Position numbers and translations under genes: made by a program. From an uncultured cyanobacterium (GTDB lineage Bacteria; Cyanobacteriota; Cyanobacteriia; PCC-6307; Cyanobiaceae), in the NCBI GenBank assembly GCA_903934745.1, contig CAIZOZ010000158.1, forward strand, positions 1-21,071: a DNA stretch of 21,071 nt. The letters run 5' to 3'. Every line of letters begins with the position of its first letter. Position 1 is the first letter of the stretch. Below the pieces are notes generated by a model, which ran no database searches, was not told the DNA's origin, and saw only the letters and a list, made by a program, of their open reading frames with translations. This document shows, piece by piece, positions 1 to 6,905 of the stretch.

Positions 1-930
1 CGGCTGGGTCTGGATGAGGAGGAGGTGCTGATCTGCTCCACCGGCGTGATCGGTGTGCCGATTCCGATCGAGATCCTGATCGCGGGCCTCGATCCGCTGC
101 TGGCGGCCCTGGCGAGCGAGGGCGGCGAGGCGGCGGCCCGGGCGATTCTCACCACCGATCTGGTGGTCAAGCAGATCGCCCTTGAGGCTGATCTGGGCGG
201 CCGCAAGGTGCGGATCGGCGGCATGGCCAAGGGCTCGGGGATGATCCATCCGGACATGGCGACGATGCTCGGCTACCTCAGCTGCGATGCCGGCCTACCG
301 GCCGAGGTGTGGCAAGCGATGGTGCGGCGGCTGGTGGATCGCTCGTTCAATGCGATCACGGTGGACGGCGACACCAGCACCAACGACTGTTTCCTGGCGT
401 TTGCAGCCGGCGAGCCCTTGAGCCCCGAGCACTGGCCGGCCCTGGAGATCGGCCTGGCGGCGGTGTCGCAGCATCTGGCCCGGGCGATCGCCCGCGATGG
501 CGAAGGGGCCACCTGTCTGCTCGAAGTGCGGGTGGAGGGGGCGGTTGATGATGCCGCCGCCCGCGCCATCGCCCGCACCGTCTGCGGCTCCTCGCTGGTG
601 AAATGCGCCATCCATGGCCGTGATCCCAACTGGGGCCGCATCGTGGCCGCGGCTGGGCGGGCCGGGGTGCCCTTTGCGCTCGAAGCGGTGGCCCTCTGGC
701 TGGGGGAGCACCAGCTGATGGCGGCCGGCCAGCCCCTGCCCTTCGATCGCCCGGCGGCTTCGCAGTACATGCAGGATCGCGCCGCCGGCATCTATCTCAG
801 TGCCGATCCCGTCAGCGGCGACACCGTGGCCATCCGCCTGCAGGTGGGGGCGGGCGCCGGCCGTGGCCTGGCCTGGGGCTGTGATCTGTCGGATCAATAT
901 GTGCGGATTAACGCCGATTACACGACGTAG
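1..930 (+). CDS. argJ: ArgJ, bifunctional glutamate N-acetyltransferase / ornithine acetyltransferase (5' truncated by window edge)
   Basis: The reading frame is open from base 1, so the true start lies upstream; 309 codons plus stop are visible. ArgJ transfers the acetyl group from N-acetylornithine to glutamate, closing the cyclic arginine pathway in the cytoplasm. The family is made as one chain and cleaves itself before a Thr, giving alpha and beta subunits. That site is visible as DMATMLGY, with the nucleophilic Thr codon at 262-264, preceded by GGMAKGSGMIHP. Further family motifs are the STGVIGVPIP stretch near the start, TVDGDTSTND, CAIHGRDPNWGRI, and the C-terminal end YVRINADYTT, which matches the usual ArgJ terminus. 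The beta subunit is therefore complete here and only the alpha subunit is cut. Identity is not in doubt; bifunctionality is inferred from the family. Confidence 0.96.
   Translation, partial: RLGLDEEEVLICSTGVIGVPIPIEILIAGLDPLLAALASEGGEAAARAILTTDLVVKQIALEADLGGRKVRIGGMAKGSGMIHPDMATMLGYLSCDAGLPAEVWQAMVRRLVDRSFNAITVDGDTSTNDCFLAFAAGEPLSPEHWPALEIGLAAVSQHLARAIARDGEGATCLLEVRVEGAVDDAAARAIARTVCGSSLVKCAIHGRDPNWGRIVAAAGRAGVPFALEAVALWLGEHQLMAAGQPLPFDRPAASQYMQDRAAGIYLSADPVSGDTVAIRLQVGAGAGRGLAWGCDLSDQYVRINADYTT
484..491. repeat. HIP1 octamer GCGATCGC (one of at least five copies)
   Basis: The palindrome GCGATCGC occurs here and at 2337-2344, 8607-8614, 10121-10128 and 14636-14643. By simple base-composition reasoning fewer than one copy would be expected in 21 kb, so it is enriched, as is known for HIP1 in many cyanobacteria. 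All copies lie inside genes. Confidence 0.8.
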
Positions 931-988
931 TTCAATCATTCAAAGCGCGGCGTCAACGCTGAATCTTGCTGATTCGATCCAGGTTCGA

Positions 989-1456
989 TCAGTTTTCGAG
1001 CTGGCGCTCGGCACCAGCCGGCGCCGTTTTGTCATGCAGGGTCCAGTGGGGGCGGCCTGGTGATACCTCGAAGAAATCATAAAAGACAGCACTCGAACGC
1101 CCCGTATTCATGCCTGCCATGCGCGTATTGCTTGGCATGAAGTAACAGCCAGGGGCTGTGGTGGTGGCAGGAGCTTGATTGTCGATGAACAGGGTCATCT
1201 GGCCTTCGATCAAGCACGTGACGCCGGCCTCGTCATGCTTGTGGATCGGGGTTCGCGTTCCGGGTGCGCGTGTCGACAGAAAGACGCTAGTTTCAGTTCC
1301 GCCGTCGCGAACCCGATTCAGAATGGGAATTGTCTGGGTTGGAGGTAAGGGAGTTTTGGGTAAGATGCCATTGGCAATGAGTTCCTCGAGCGTCTGGGCG
1401 TTGGCAGAGCAGGGTAGACAAAGGAGAAAGATGCATAGAAAGGAAGACGTCTTCAT
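989..1456 (-). CDS. Small secreted cupin-domain protein
   Basis: The product is 155 residues when started at the Met of MKTSSFLCIFLLCLPCSANA, which gives a typical signal peptide with cleavage near ANA-QT. The open frame extends upstream to 1561, but those extra 35 residues precede the signal peptide and are probably untranslated. The mature part looks like a single cupin barrel: PGTRTPIHKHDEAG carries the HxH metal-ligand pair, LIEGQMTLFID the following strand, and APGCYFMPSNTRMAG the second half. The specific substrate is not recognisable; periplasmic cupins of this size are often uncharacterised. The gene is convergent with argJ and stands alone. Its composition is unusual: a 60-base line inside it is about 47% GC, against roughly two thirds in the neighbours, which suggests recent acquisition. 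The family call is fairly sure, the function unknown. Confidence 0.72.
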   Translation of the reverse strand: MKTSSFLCIFLLCLPCSANAQTLEELIANGILPKTPLPPTQTIPILNRVRDGGTETSVFLSTRAPGTRTPIHKHDEAGVTCLIEGQMTLFIDNQAPATTTAPGCYFMPSNTRMAGMNTGRSSAVFYDFFEVSPGRPHWTLHDKTAPAGAERQLEN

Positions 1457-2062
1457 CGATGTCTCGTAGCGGTAGAGTTGTCTTGGCATGTGTATTGCAT
1501 GGGGATCAAGTTTGGCGCCAACAGAGGGAGAATTTTCGCGCTGGCGCAACTTGAAATCCATCCAATCTGCTCCTTGATGTTGCAGTTCGCTCCGCGTCGC
1601 ACCGCTTGAGTCCGTGGATAGGCCGCCAAGGGCCAGTCAGGAGGTAGCAGGTCATGGCATCCGGTTTCTGCAGGGCTCCGCCTCGGGGGCGGTCACGGCA
1701 TTCGCCTCAACCGTCGCCTGGCGCTGGCGACGATGGCCGAGCGGATCGCCAAGGCGCTTTGCTGCTGCTAGCAACTTGTGTTGACACGCTTGATGGTGAA
1801 ACTCCGTGCTGTGCTGACTAGCCTGAAATAAGCATTGTTGGCTCAGTATGATTCTGCATAAATTGCATTCCCTGTCGTGCTGCATCCGCGCAGGAGATGC
1901 CAACGCCTGCTGAAGGCTGGTCTCAACAGCGCCACAAGCTCTGGATCGAAGGCTTGAGCGGGCTCCAGGGCCAGATGTTCCAGTCCAGATGTGTCCTCCC
2001 CCAGCGCGCGGTGCCATGCCGCCAACCTGACACTCCCAGGGGAGACACTCCCAGGGGAGAGA
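1457..2062. other. About 600 bp without a convincing gene
   Basis: This stretch lies between the divergent cupin gene and the next plus-strand gene. Open frames here are short or have atypical composition. The 1780-1870 part is AT-richer and contains a TTGACA at 1781-1786 and a TATGAT at 1847-1852, but these are not spaced as one promoter. One short open stretch, about 1682-1771 on plus, reads GHGIRLNRRLALATMAERIA before a stop. It looks protein-like and could be a remnant, but I do not recognise it. Two 15-bp tandem repeats sit at the right end. Confidence 0.5.
2029..2058 (+). repeat. Two perfect tandem copies of a 15-bp unit just before a start codon
   Basis: GACACTCCCAGGGGA occurs at 2029-2043 and again at 2044-2058. 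It is followed by GAGAATGG with the chosen start at 2063. Each copy ends in AGGGGAG, a Shine-Dalgarno-like purine run, so the duplication places a second copy of the ribosome-binding sequence in the leader. Each unit is also nearly self-complementary (CTCCC/GGGGAG). If a start upstream of the repeat were used, the units would encode two TLPGE repeats. Confidence 0.85.
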
Positions 2063-2713
2063 ATGGCCCGATCAACGGCTGCACCGTCGCTGTCCGCTCC
2101 GATGTCCCAGTCCCCCTCTGTCAGCACGCGCTCCGCCGAGGGCAGGCGCAGGGCACCAGGCCGCAAGTCCTGGAGTTGGCGCCGAGCGCTGGGTCTGGGC
2201 CTCTGCTTCGGCCTCGGCTATGGCCTCACCATGAGGCTGCTTGATCTGTCGGTGGTTGGTGTCTGGCAGGACATGCAGCGCTTCGGTGTCCAGTCGTTCC
2301 CCGGCACTGAGCTCGACAGCCTCCGCAAGCAGTTCGGCGATCGCCAGGAGCAGATCCGCGGCGACCTTGACCTGCTCGAACTGGAGCGCCAGCAGCAGCG
2401 CGAGGCGGCTGAGCTTGGCAAGCGCCAGGCGGAGATGGCGGCCCGTGAGCAGGCCCAGCAGCAACAGAACGAGACGGATCTCCAGCAGCTCGACGCTCCG
2501 CCGGCGGACAACCAGGAGTCCGTCCCGCCGCTCACGCCTGAATCGGCCCAGCCGTCACTGCCGTCCGTCCCGGCGCCCCAGACGGCTATGCCCCAGACCA
2601 CGGCGCCATTGACGGCTCCGCCGCCGGCCCCCTCTGCGCCGGCCCCGGCCGCGCCGGCCCTGGCCGCGCCCAGGGCGGAGGTCCCTGCCGCCGGCTCGCC
2701 GACCACTCCCTAG
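2063..2713 (+). CDS. Uncharacterised membrane-anchored coiled-coil protein with Pro/Ala-rich tail
   Basis: The product is 216 residues starting at MARSTAAPSL. This ATG follows AGGGGAGAGA, a good purine-rich ribosome-binding site; the frame is open further upstream to 1991, and an internal ATG at 2102 is another possible start. A basic segment (about 28-41, RRRAPGRKSWSWRR) precedes a single hydrophobic helix (about 42-62, ALGLGLCFGLGYGL), suggesting one membrane anchor with the charged side in the cytoplasm. Residues about 84-145 are rich in Glu, Gln, Arg and Leu and should form a coiled coil. Residues 146-216 are low-complexity Pro/Ala/Thr. I do not recognise the family. It lies 36 bp before another small unknown gene and the AarF kinase, all on one strand, so it may share their transcript. 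Confidence 0.6.
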   Translation: MARSTAAPSLSAPMSQSPSVSTRSAEGRRRAPGRKSWSWRRALGLGLCFGLGYGLTMRLLDLSVVGVWQDMQRFGVQSFPGTELDSLRKQFGDRQEQIRGDLDLLELERQQQREAAELGKRQAEMAAREQAQQQQNETDLQQLDAPPADNQESVPPLTPESAQPSLPSVPAPQTAMPQTTAPLTAPPPAPSAPAPAAPALAAPRAEVPAAGSPTTP

Positions 2714-2749
2714 ATCTGGCACAGTTCGGTGCATGAATCAGGCCAGCCG

Positions 2750-3085
2750 ATGAGCGCGCCCCAGTCCCTGCTCCAGGCCGCCCTCGGCCGACTGGCCGCC
2801 CGGGTGGGCAGTGGCTTGGCAGACACCGCCGCCGGTCTGGCGGTGTTGGCCCAGGACGCCCCGGCCCGGCTGCAGCAGGAGTGGCAGTTGTTCTGGGAGG
2901 AGGTGGAGCTGGAGGCCGAACGGCTCGAACGTGGTGAGGCCACCACGGCGTCGTCGTCGTCGCCGCCCGTGTCCTGGAACCCCTCCCCAGGGCGCGCCGC
3001 CAGCACCGATCCCCAGGAGCAGATCGATGCTCTGCGGGCCCAGGTGGCCGAATTGGCGCGCCGGCTGGAGCCTCCCACCCCTTGA
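2750..3085 (+). CDS. Uncharacterised small coiled-coil protein upstream of the AarF kinase
   Basis: The product is 111 residues from the ATG at 2750; a GTG at 2729 would add seven residues (MHESGQP). The N-terminal half is predicted helical (LLQAALGRLAARVGSGLADT, then LQQEWQLFWEEVELEAERLE). A Ser/Pro-rich linker follows (about 68-87), then a short C-terminal helix (QEQIDALRAQVAELARRLE) with heptad-like Leu/Val spacing typical of a coiled coil. No membrane segment or signal peptide is visible. Its stop codon TGA (3083-3085) overlaps the TTG start proposed for the kinase gene, implying translational coupling. Genes of this kind next to ABC1 kinases are known in picocyanobacteria from memory only, and no function is assigned. 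It might be a partner or regulator of the kinase; that is speculation from position. Confidence 0.7.
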   Translation: MSAPQSLLQAALGRLAARVGSGLADTAAGLAVLAQDAPARLQQEWQLFWEEVELEAERLERGEATTASSSSPPVSWNPSPGRAASTDPQEQIDALRAQVAELARRLEPPTP

Positions 3086-4758
3086 TAGCTGCGTCCTCCT
3101 GGCTGGTGCGTCTCGGTCGATCGCTGCGGATCTGGCGGCTGGCCCTGCGGCTGATGGTCGGCCTGTGGTGGGATGGCCGCCGCTGGAGTTATGCCGGCGG
3201 TTTCAGCCCGCAGAAGCAGGCTGAGCGTCAGCGCCGCACCGCCCGTTGGTTGACGGCCGAGTTCCTGGCCCTGGGTTCGGCCTTCATCAAGCTGGGCCAG
3301 TTGCTCTCGGCCCGGCCCGATGTGCTGCCCGCCGATGTGGTGGAGGAGCTGGCCCATCTGCAGGACCAGGTGCCGGCCTTCCCCTTCGCCGTGGTGCAGG
3401 CGATCCTGGAGCAGGAGCTCGGCGATCGTTGCGCTGAGATCATCGATCTCGAAGAACTGGCCCTGGGTTCGGCCAGCCTGGCCCAGGTGCATCGCGCCAG
3501 CCTGCGCAGTGGTCGCCAGGTGGTGTTCAAGGTGCAGCGCCCCGGCCTCGACCGCCTCTTCCGCCTCGATCTGGAGGTGCTGCAGCAGGTGGCGGCGGCG
3601 ATTCAGCGCCATCCCCGCTGGGGCCAGGGCCGCGACTGGGTGGGCATCGCCAAGGAGTGCCGTCGGGTGTTGCTGCGGGAGCTGGATTTCCGCCTGGAAG
3701 CCGAACATGCCGCTCGCTTCCGCCAGCAGTTTCTCGACGACAAAGGCATCCGCATTCCGGCCGTGATCTGGGAGCTCAGCTCCCGGCGGGTGCTGTGCCT
3801 CGACTACCTCCCGGGCATCAAGATCACCGATCGGGCGGCGCTGCTGGCGGCGGGAATCAATCCCTCGGCGGTGGCCGAAAAAGGTGCTGCCAGTTACTTG
3901 CAGCAGTTGGTGCGTTTCGGCTTCTTCCACGCCGATCCCCATCCCGGCAATCTCGCCGTGGCCGCCGATGGGGCCCTCATCTATTACGACTTCGGCATGA
4001 TGGGGCAGATTTCCGAGCGGCTGCGTAGCCGCATCGGTCGCATGGTGCGGGCGGCGGCCAGCCGGGACGCCGTCGCGCTGGTGGAGGAGTTGCAGCAGGC
4101 CGGCGTGATCGCCACCGGCATCGATACCGGCCCGGTGCGCAGGCTGGTGCGGCTGATGCTTAATGAGGCCCTCACGCCGCCGTTCAGCGCCAATGTGCTG
4201 GGCAAGCTCTCCTCCGATCTCTACGACCTCGTCTACGGCCAGCCCTTTCGCCTGCCGCCGGAGCTGATCTTCGTGATGCGGGCGCTGTCCACCTTCGAGG
4301 GGGTGGGCCGCAGCCTCGATCCGGGCTTTAGCCTGATGATGATTGCCCGCCCCTACCTGCTGCCCCTGATGACCGCCAGCGGTAACGGCCCCAACGATCT
4401 GTTCAATGAAATCTCGCGTCAGGCGGCCCAGGTGGGCAGCCGGGCCCTGGGCATCCCCCGCCGCCTCGACGAGAGCCTCGCCCGCATCGAGCAGGGGGAT
4501 CTGCAGGTGCAGATCCGGGCCGGGGAAACCGATCGCCTGTTGCGGCGCCTGGCCCTGGCCCAGCAAACGGCGGGCCAGGCTTTCCTGCTTGGGGGCCTGG
4601 CGGTGGCGGCCTCGCTGCTGGCGGCCAGCAGCCGCCCCGCACTCACCGCTGTACCCCTGCTGCTGGGGCTGCCGGTGGGATGGACCTGGCTGAAGTTGCA
4701 GGGCCGGCTCAAACGCGATGGTCGGCTCGATCAGCTGCCGGGGATCAAGGGCGAGTGA
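3082..4758 (+). CDS. AarF/ABC1/UbiB-family atypical protein kinase-like protein
   Basis: The product is 558 residues. ABC1/UbiB proteins have a protein-kinase-like fold; in bacteria and plastids they support quinone and prenyl-lipid metabolism, probably as ATPases. The diagnostic elements are present in order: KLGQ motif (70-73), the Ala-rich nucleotide loop ASLAQVH (131-137), the invariant Lys in VVFKVQRPG (K150), ELDFRLEAEHAARF (200-213), catalytic HADPHPGN (283-290) and metal-binding DFG (303-305). The C-terminus (about 500-545) contains two hydrophobic stretches, as expected for a membrane-anchored member. The start is a TTG overlapping the preceding TGA by 4 nt; an internal GTG at 3106 is an alternative. 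The Met at family-typical N-termini is not seen, so the start is uncertain. It is convergent with eno. Family identity is secure, the substrate is not. Confidence 0.93.
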   Translation: MIAASSWLVRLGRSLRIWRLALRLMVGLWWDGRRWSYAGGFSPQKQAERQRRTARWLTAEFLALGSAFIKLGQLLSARPDVLPADVVEELAHLQDQVPAFPFAVVQAILEQELGDRCAEIIDLEELALGSASLAQVHRASLRSGRQVVFKVQRPGLDRLFRLDLEVLQQVAAAIQRHPRWGQGRDWVGIAKECRRVLLRELDFRLEAEHAARFRQQFLDDKGIRIPAVIWELSSRRVLCLDYLPGIKITDRAALLAAGINPSAVAEKGAASYLQQLVRFGFFHADPHPGNLAVAADGALIYYDFGMMGQISERLRSRIGRMVRAAASRDAVALVEELQQAGVIATGIDTGPVRRLVRLMLNEALTPPFSANVLGKLSSDLYDLVYGQPFRLPPELIFVMRALSTFEGVGRSLDPGFSLMMIARPYLLPLMTASGNGPNDLFNEISRQAAQVGSRALGIPRRLDESLARIEQGDLQVQIRAGETDRLLRRLALAQQTAGQAFLLGGLAVAASLLAASSRPALTAVPLLLGLPVGWTWLKLQGRLKRDGRLDQLPGIKGE

Positions 4759-4788
4759 AGCGGGCCGACTGACTCAGCCGGCCCGCTT
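4758..4788. terminator. Shared hairpin between convergent aarF-like gene and eno
   Basis: AAGCGGGCCG (4758-4767) is perfectly complementary to CGGCCCGCTT (4779-4788), with an 11-nt loop. The hairpin begins on the last base of the kinase stop codon and lies 24 bp from the eno stop codon, so it can serve transcripts from both sides. There is no long T-tract on either strand, so intrinsic termination may be weak. Confidence 0.6.
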
Positions 4789-4811
4789 GCGCCAGTTGGC
4801 CGTGACCGGCT

Positions 4812-6104
4812 TCAGCCCTTGCCGCGCGGTCCCCGATCTTCGACGCCGGCATAGATGGCCTGGCTGCCCAGTTCATCTTCGATGCGCAGCAGCTGGTTGT
4901 ACTTGGCCACCCGATCGCTGCGGCTGAGGGAGCCGGTCTTGATCTGGCCGGCCCTGGTGGCCACGGCCAGGTCGGCGATGGTGGTGTCCTCGGTTTCGCC
5001 GGAGCGATGGCTGATCACGCTGGTGTAACCGGCGCGGCCGGCCAGGTCGATCGCCTGCAGGGTTTCGGTGAGCGAGCCGATCTGATTCACCTTGATCAGG
5101 ATCGAGTTGGCCACACCCCGCTCGATGCCCTGCTGCAGGCGGGCGGTGTTGGTCACGAACAGGTCGTCGCCCACCAGCTGCACGCTGGCGCCGAGCTTGC
5201 GGGTCAGCAGGTCCCAGCCCTCCCAGTCGTCCTCGGCCAGGCCGTCCTCGATCGAGACGATCGGGTAGCGGCTCACCAGGGCCGCCAGTTGATCCACCAT
5301 CTCGGCGCTGCTGTAGCTGCCGCCGCCGAAGGCGTAGCGCCCCTCCTTGTAGAACTCGGTGCTGGCCACATCCAGGGCCAGGGAGATCTGGTCGCCGGGG
5401 CGGTAGCCAGCCTTTTCGATCGCCTGCACCAGGATGTCGCCGGCCTGGTCATTGCCCAGGTCGGGGGCGAAGCCGCCCTCATCGCCGACGGCGGTGGACA
5501 TGCCCCGCTCCTGCAGCAGCGCCTTGAGGGTGTGGAACACCTCCGCACCCATGCGCAGCGCCTCGCGGAAACTGCCGGCACCGTGCGGCACGATCATGAA
5601 TTCCTGGAAATCCAGGCTGTTCGAGGCATGGGCGCCACCGTTGATCACATTCATCAGCGGCACCGGCAGCAGGCTGGCCATCGGGCCGCCCAGATAGCGG
5701 TAGAGGGGCAGGCCGAGGGCCTTGGCGGCGGCGTGGGCATTGGCCAGGCTCACGGCCAGGATGGCGTTGGCCCCCAGGGCTGATTTGTTGTCGCTGCCGT
5801 CCAGTTCGTTCATGGCCGCGTCCACGGACGCCTGGTCCAGGGAGCTGAGGCCGCAGAGAGCCGGCGCGATGCGCTCTTCGATGTTCTCGACCGCCTTGCT
5901 CACCCCCTTGCCGAAATAGCGCTTGCCGCCATCGCGCAGTTCGTGGGCTTCATGGGCACCGGTGCTGGCGCCGCTGGGTACGATCGCCCGGCCGCTGGCA
6001 CCGCCTTCGAGCCACACTTCCGCTTCCACGGTGGGGGTTCCGCGAGAATCGAGCACCTCTCGGGCGACGATCGAATCGATCACGAGGTCGAGGGAATCGA
6101 GCAC
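4812..6104 (-). CDS. eno: Enolase (phosphopyruvate hydratase)
   Basis: The product is 430 residues, the usual length. Enolase interconverts 2-phosphoglycerate and phosphoenolpyruvate in glycolysis in the cytoplasm. Visible signatures are REVLDSRGTPTVEAEV at the N-terminus, the mobile loop PSGASTGAHEA, NGGAHASNSLDFQEFMIVP, GDEGGFAPDLG, IEDGLAEDDW with LVGDDLFVTN (Mg2+ ligands), ILIKVNQIG carrying the catalytic Lys, and the signature region SHRSGETEDTTIADLAVA followed by IKTGSLSRSDRVAKYNQLLRIE. The start is a GTG at 6104-6102, which matches the conserved N-terminus (LDSLDLVIDSIVAREVLDSRG); no Shine-Dalgarno sequence is evident. The gene is monocistronic in this window apart from a doubtful small frame just upstream. 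No key residue is missing. Confidence 0.98.
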   Translation of the reverse strand: MLDSLDLVIDSIVAREVLDSRGTPTVEAEVWLEGGASGRAIVPSGASTGAHEAHELRDGGKRYFGKGVSKAVENIEERIAPALCGLSSLDQASVDAAMNELDGSDNKSALGANAILAVSLANAHAAAKALGLPLYRYLGGPMASLLPVPLMNVINGGAHASNSLDFQEFMIVPHGAGSFREALRMGAEVFHTLKALLQERGMSTAVGDEGGFAPDLGNDQAGDILVQAIEKAGYRPGDQISLALDVASTEFYKEGRYAFGGGSYSSAEMVDQLAALVSRYPIVSIEDGLAEDDWEGWDLLTRKLGASVQLVGDDLFVTNTARLQQGIERGVANSILIKVNQIGSLTETLQAIDLAGRAGYTSVISHRSGETEDTTIADLAVATRAGQIKTGSLSRSDRVAKYNQLLRIEDELGSQAIYAGVEDRGPRGKG

Positions 6105-6125
6105 GGAAATAACAGGTGTCAGTTC

Positions 6126-6146
6126 GGGCGATCCTATGGGTCGCCC
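6126..6146 (-). promoter_or_regulatory. Inverted repeat in the eno upstream region, around a possible -10 box
   Basis: GGGCGA (6126-6131) and TCGCCC (6141-6146) form a perfect 6-bp inverted repeat with a 9-nt centre. On the minus strand the repeat covers TAGGAT (6136-6131), a plausible -10 element placing a transcription start about 20 nt before the enolase GTG. It could be an operator or a 5' hairpin. No clear -35 box is visible. Confidence 0.3.
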
Positions 6147-6319
6147 CGGTCCTTGTTGTTGTGCCCGTCGGCACCCTCTGGCTCTGTCGCTGCCAACCCA
6201 ACGCTGATCGGCAGGCCGTTGAGGCCAGCAGCGTCTGATGACGACGGCCAGCTTTCCCAGTCCAGGCAGAAGAACGAGGCCCGGGGCAGGCGCTCGAGCC
6301 CAGCCCGTCCTGTCACCAC
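6134..6319 (-). CDS. Doubtful small open frame upstream of eno
   Basis: This 61-codon frame with a GTG start lies in the otherwise empty 347 bp between eno and the glyoxalase gene, on the eno strand and ending 29 bp before it. The middle part (LPRASFFCLDWESWPSSSD) looks more protein-like than the other frames here. I recognise no family and see no ribosome-binding site. It could equally be chance coding in GC-rich DNA. Nothing else is seen in 6105-6451 apart from the inverted repeat at 6126-6146. Confidence 0.22.
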   Translation of the reverse strand: MVTGRAGLERLPRASFFCLDWESWPSSSDAAGLNGLPISVGLAATEPEGADGHNNKDRGDP

Positions 6320-6451
6320 GGCGGCCTGCAGGGGCGCTGCTGGTGGCGCTGCCGCAGTGGCTGGTCAGAATGGCGGGCGATCCCCTGCTGGGGCCGGCCC
6401 TTTGCCGCTCCGGTTTCCCTCCGCCAACCTGAGTCTGTGCCCGAGATGACG

Positions 6452-6901
6452 ATGAGATTCCTGCACACCATGCTGCGCGTCGGCGATCTGGAACGCTCGA
6501 TTGCCTTCTACACCGAGCTGCTGGGGATGCGGCTGCTGCGCCGTGGTGACAACACCCAGTACCGCTACACCCTGGCCTTCGTCGGCTATGGCGATGAGCG
6601 CGACACGGCGGTCCTGGAGCTCACCCACAATTGGGACACCGATCATTACGAGCTGGGTACGGCCTTCGGCCATCTGGCCGTCAGCTGTGAGGACATCACC
6701 GCCACCTGCGAGACGATCCGCGCCAAGGGCGGCAAGGTGGTGCGGGAACCCGGTCCGGTCAAGGGGGGCACTTCGATGATTGCCTTCGTGGAAGATCCCG
6801 ATGGCTATCGCATCGAGCTGATCGAACGGGCCTCCCCAGCCGATTCCGCCCTCCCCATAGCTTCGCCCTCCTCCCCAGCTCCGGTTTCGCCAGCGGCCTG
6901 A
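6452..6901 (+). CDS. gloA: Lactoylglutathione lyase (glyoxalase I)
   Basis: The product is 149 residues from the ATG giving MRFLHTMLRVGDLERS, the standard GloA N-terminus; a GTG at 6437 and an ATG at 6446 lie just upstream in frame. GloA isomerises the hemithioacetal of methylglyoxal and glutathione to S-lactoylglutathione in the cytoplasm, detoxifying a by-product of glycolysis. Two VOC-fold halves are visible, and all four metal ligands sit at the positions known for the E. coli enzyme: H5, E56 (AVLELTHNW), H74 (AFGHLAVS) and E122 (GYRIELIE). The compact length and lack of the long insertions fit the Ni2+-dependent bacterial class. The last 20 or so residues are a Ser/Pro/Ala tail not needed for the fold. 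The stop is 4 bp before the ATG of the ClpB-like gene, so the two are probably cotranscribed. Confidence 0.96.
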   Translation: MRFLHTMLRVGDLERSIAFYTELLGMRLLRRGDNTQYRYTLAFVGYGDERDTAVLELTHNWDTDHYELGTAFGHLAVSCEDITATCETIRAKGGKVVREPGPVKGGTSMIAFVEDPDGYRIELIERASPADSALPIASPSSPAPVSPAA

Positions 6902-6905
6902 GTCC

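Noticed and set aside
1781..1786. Perfect TTGACA as a -35 box
   Set aside because: No acceptable -10 hexamer lies 16-18 nt downstream; the nearest TATGAT is about 60 nt away.
2710..4566. 618-codon minus-strand open frame opposite the AarF-like gene
   Set aside because: It mirrors a gene with all ABC1 motifs; the antisense translation is rich in His, Gln and Gly with no domain, as expected from GC-rich codon bias.
5007..5783. 258-codon plus-strand open frame opposite eno
   Set aside because: Shadow of enolase; composition is that of reversed enolase codons.
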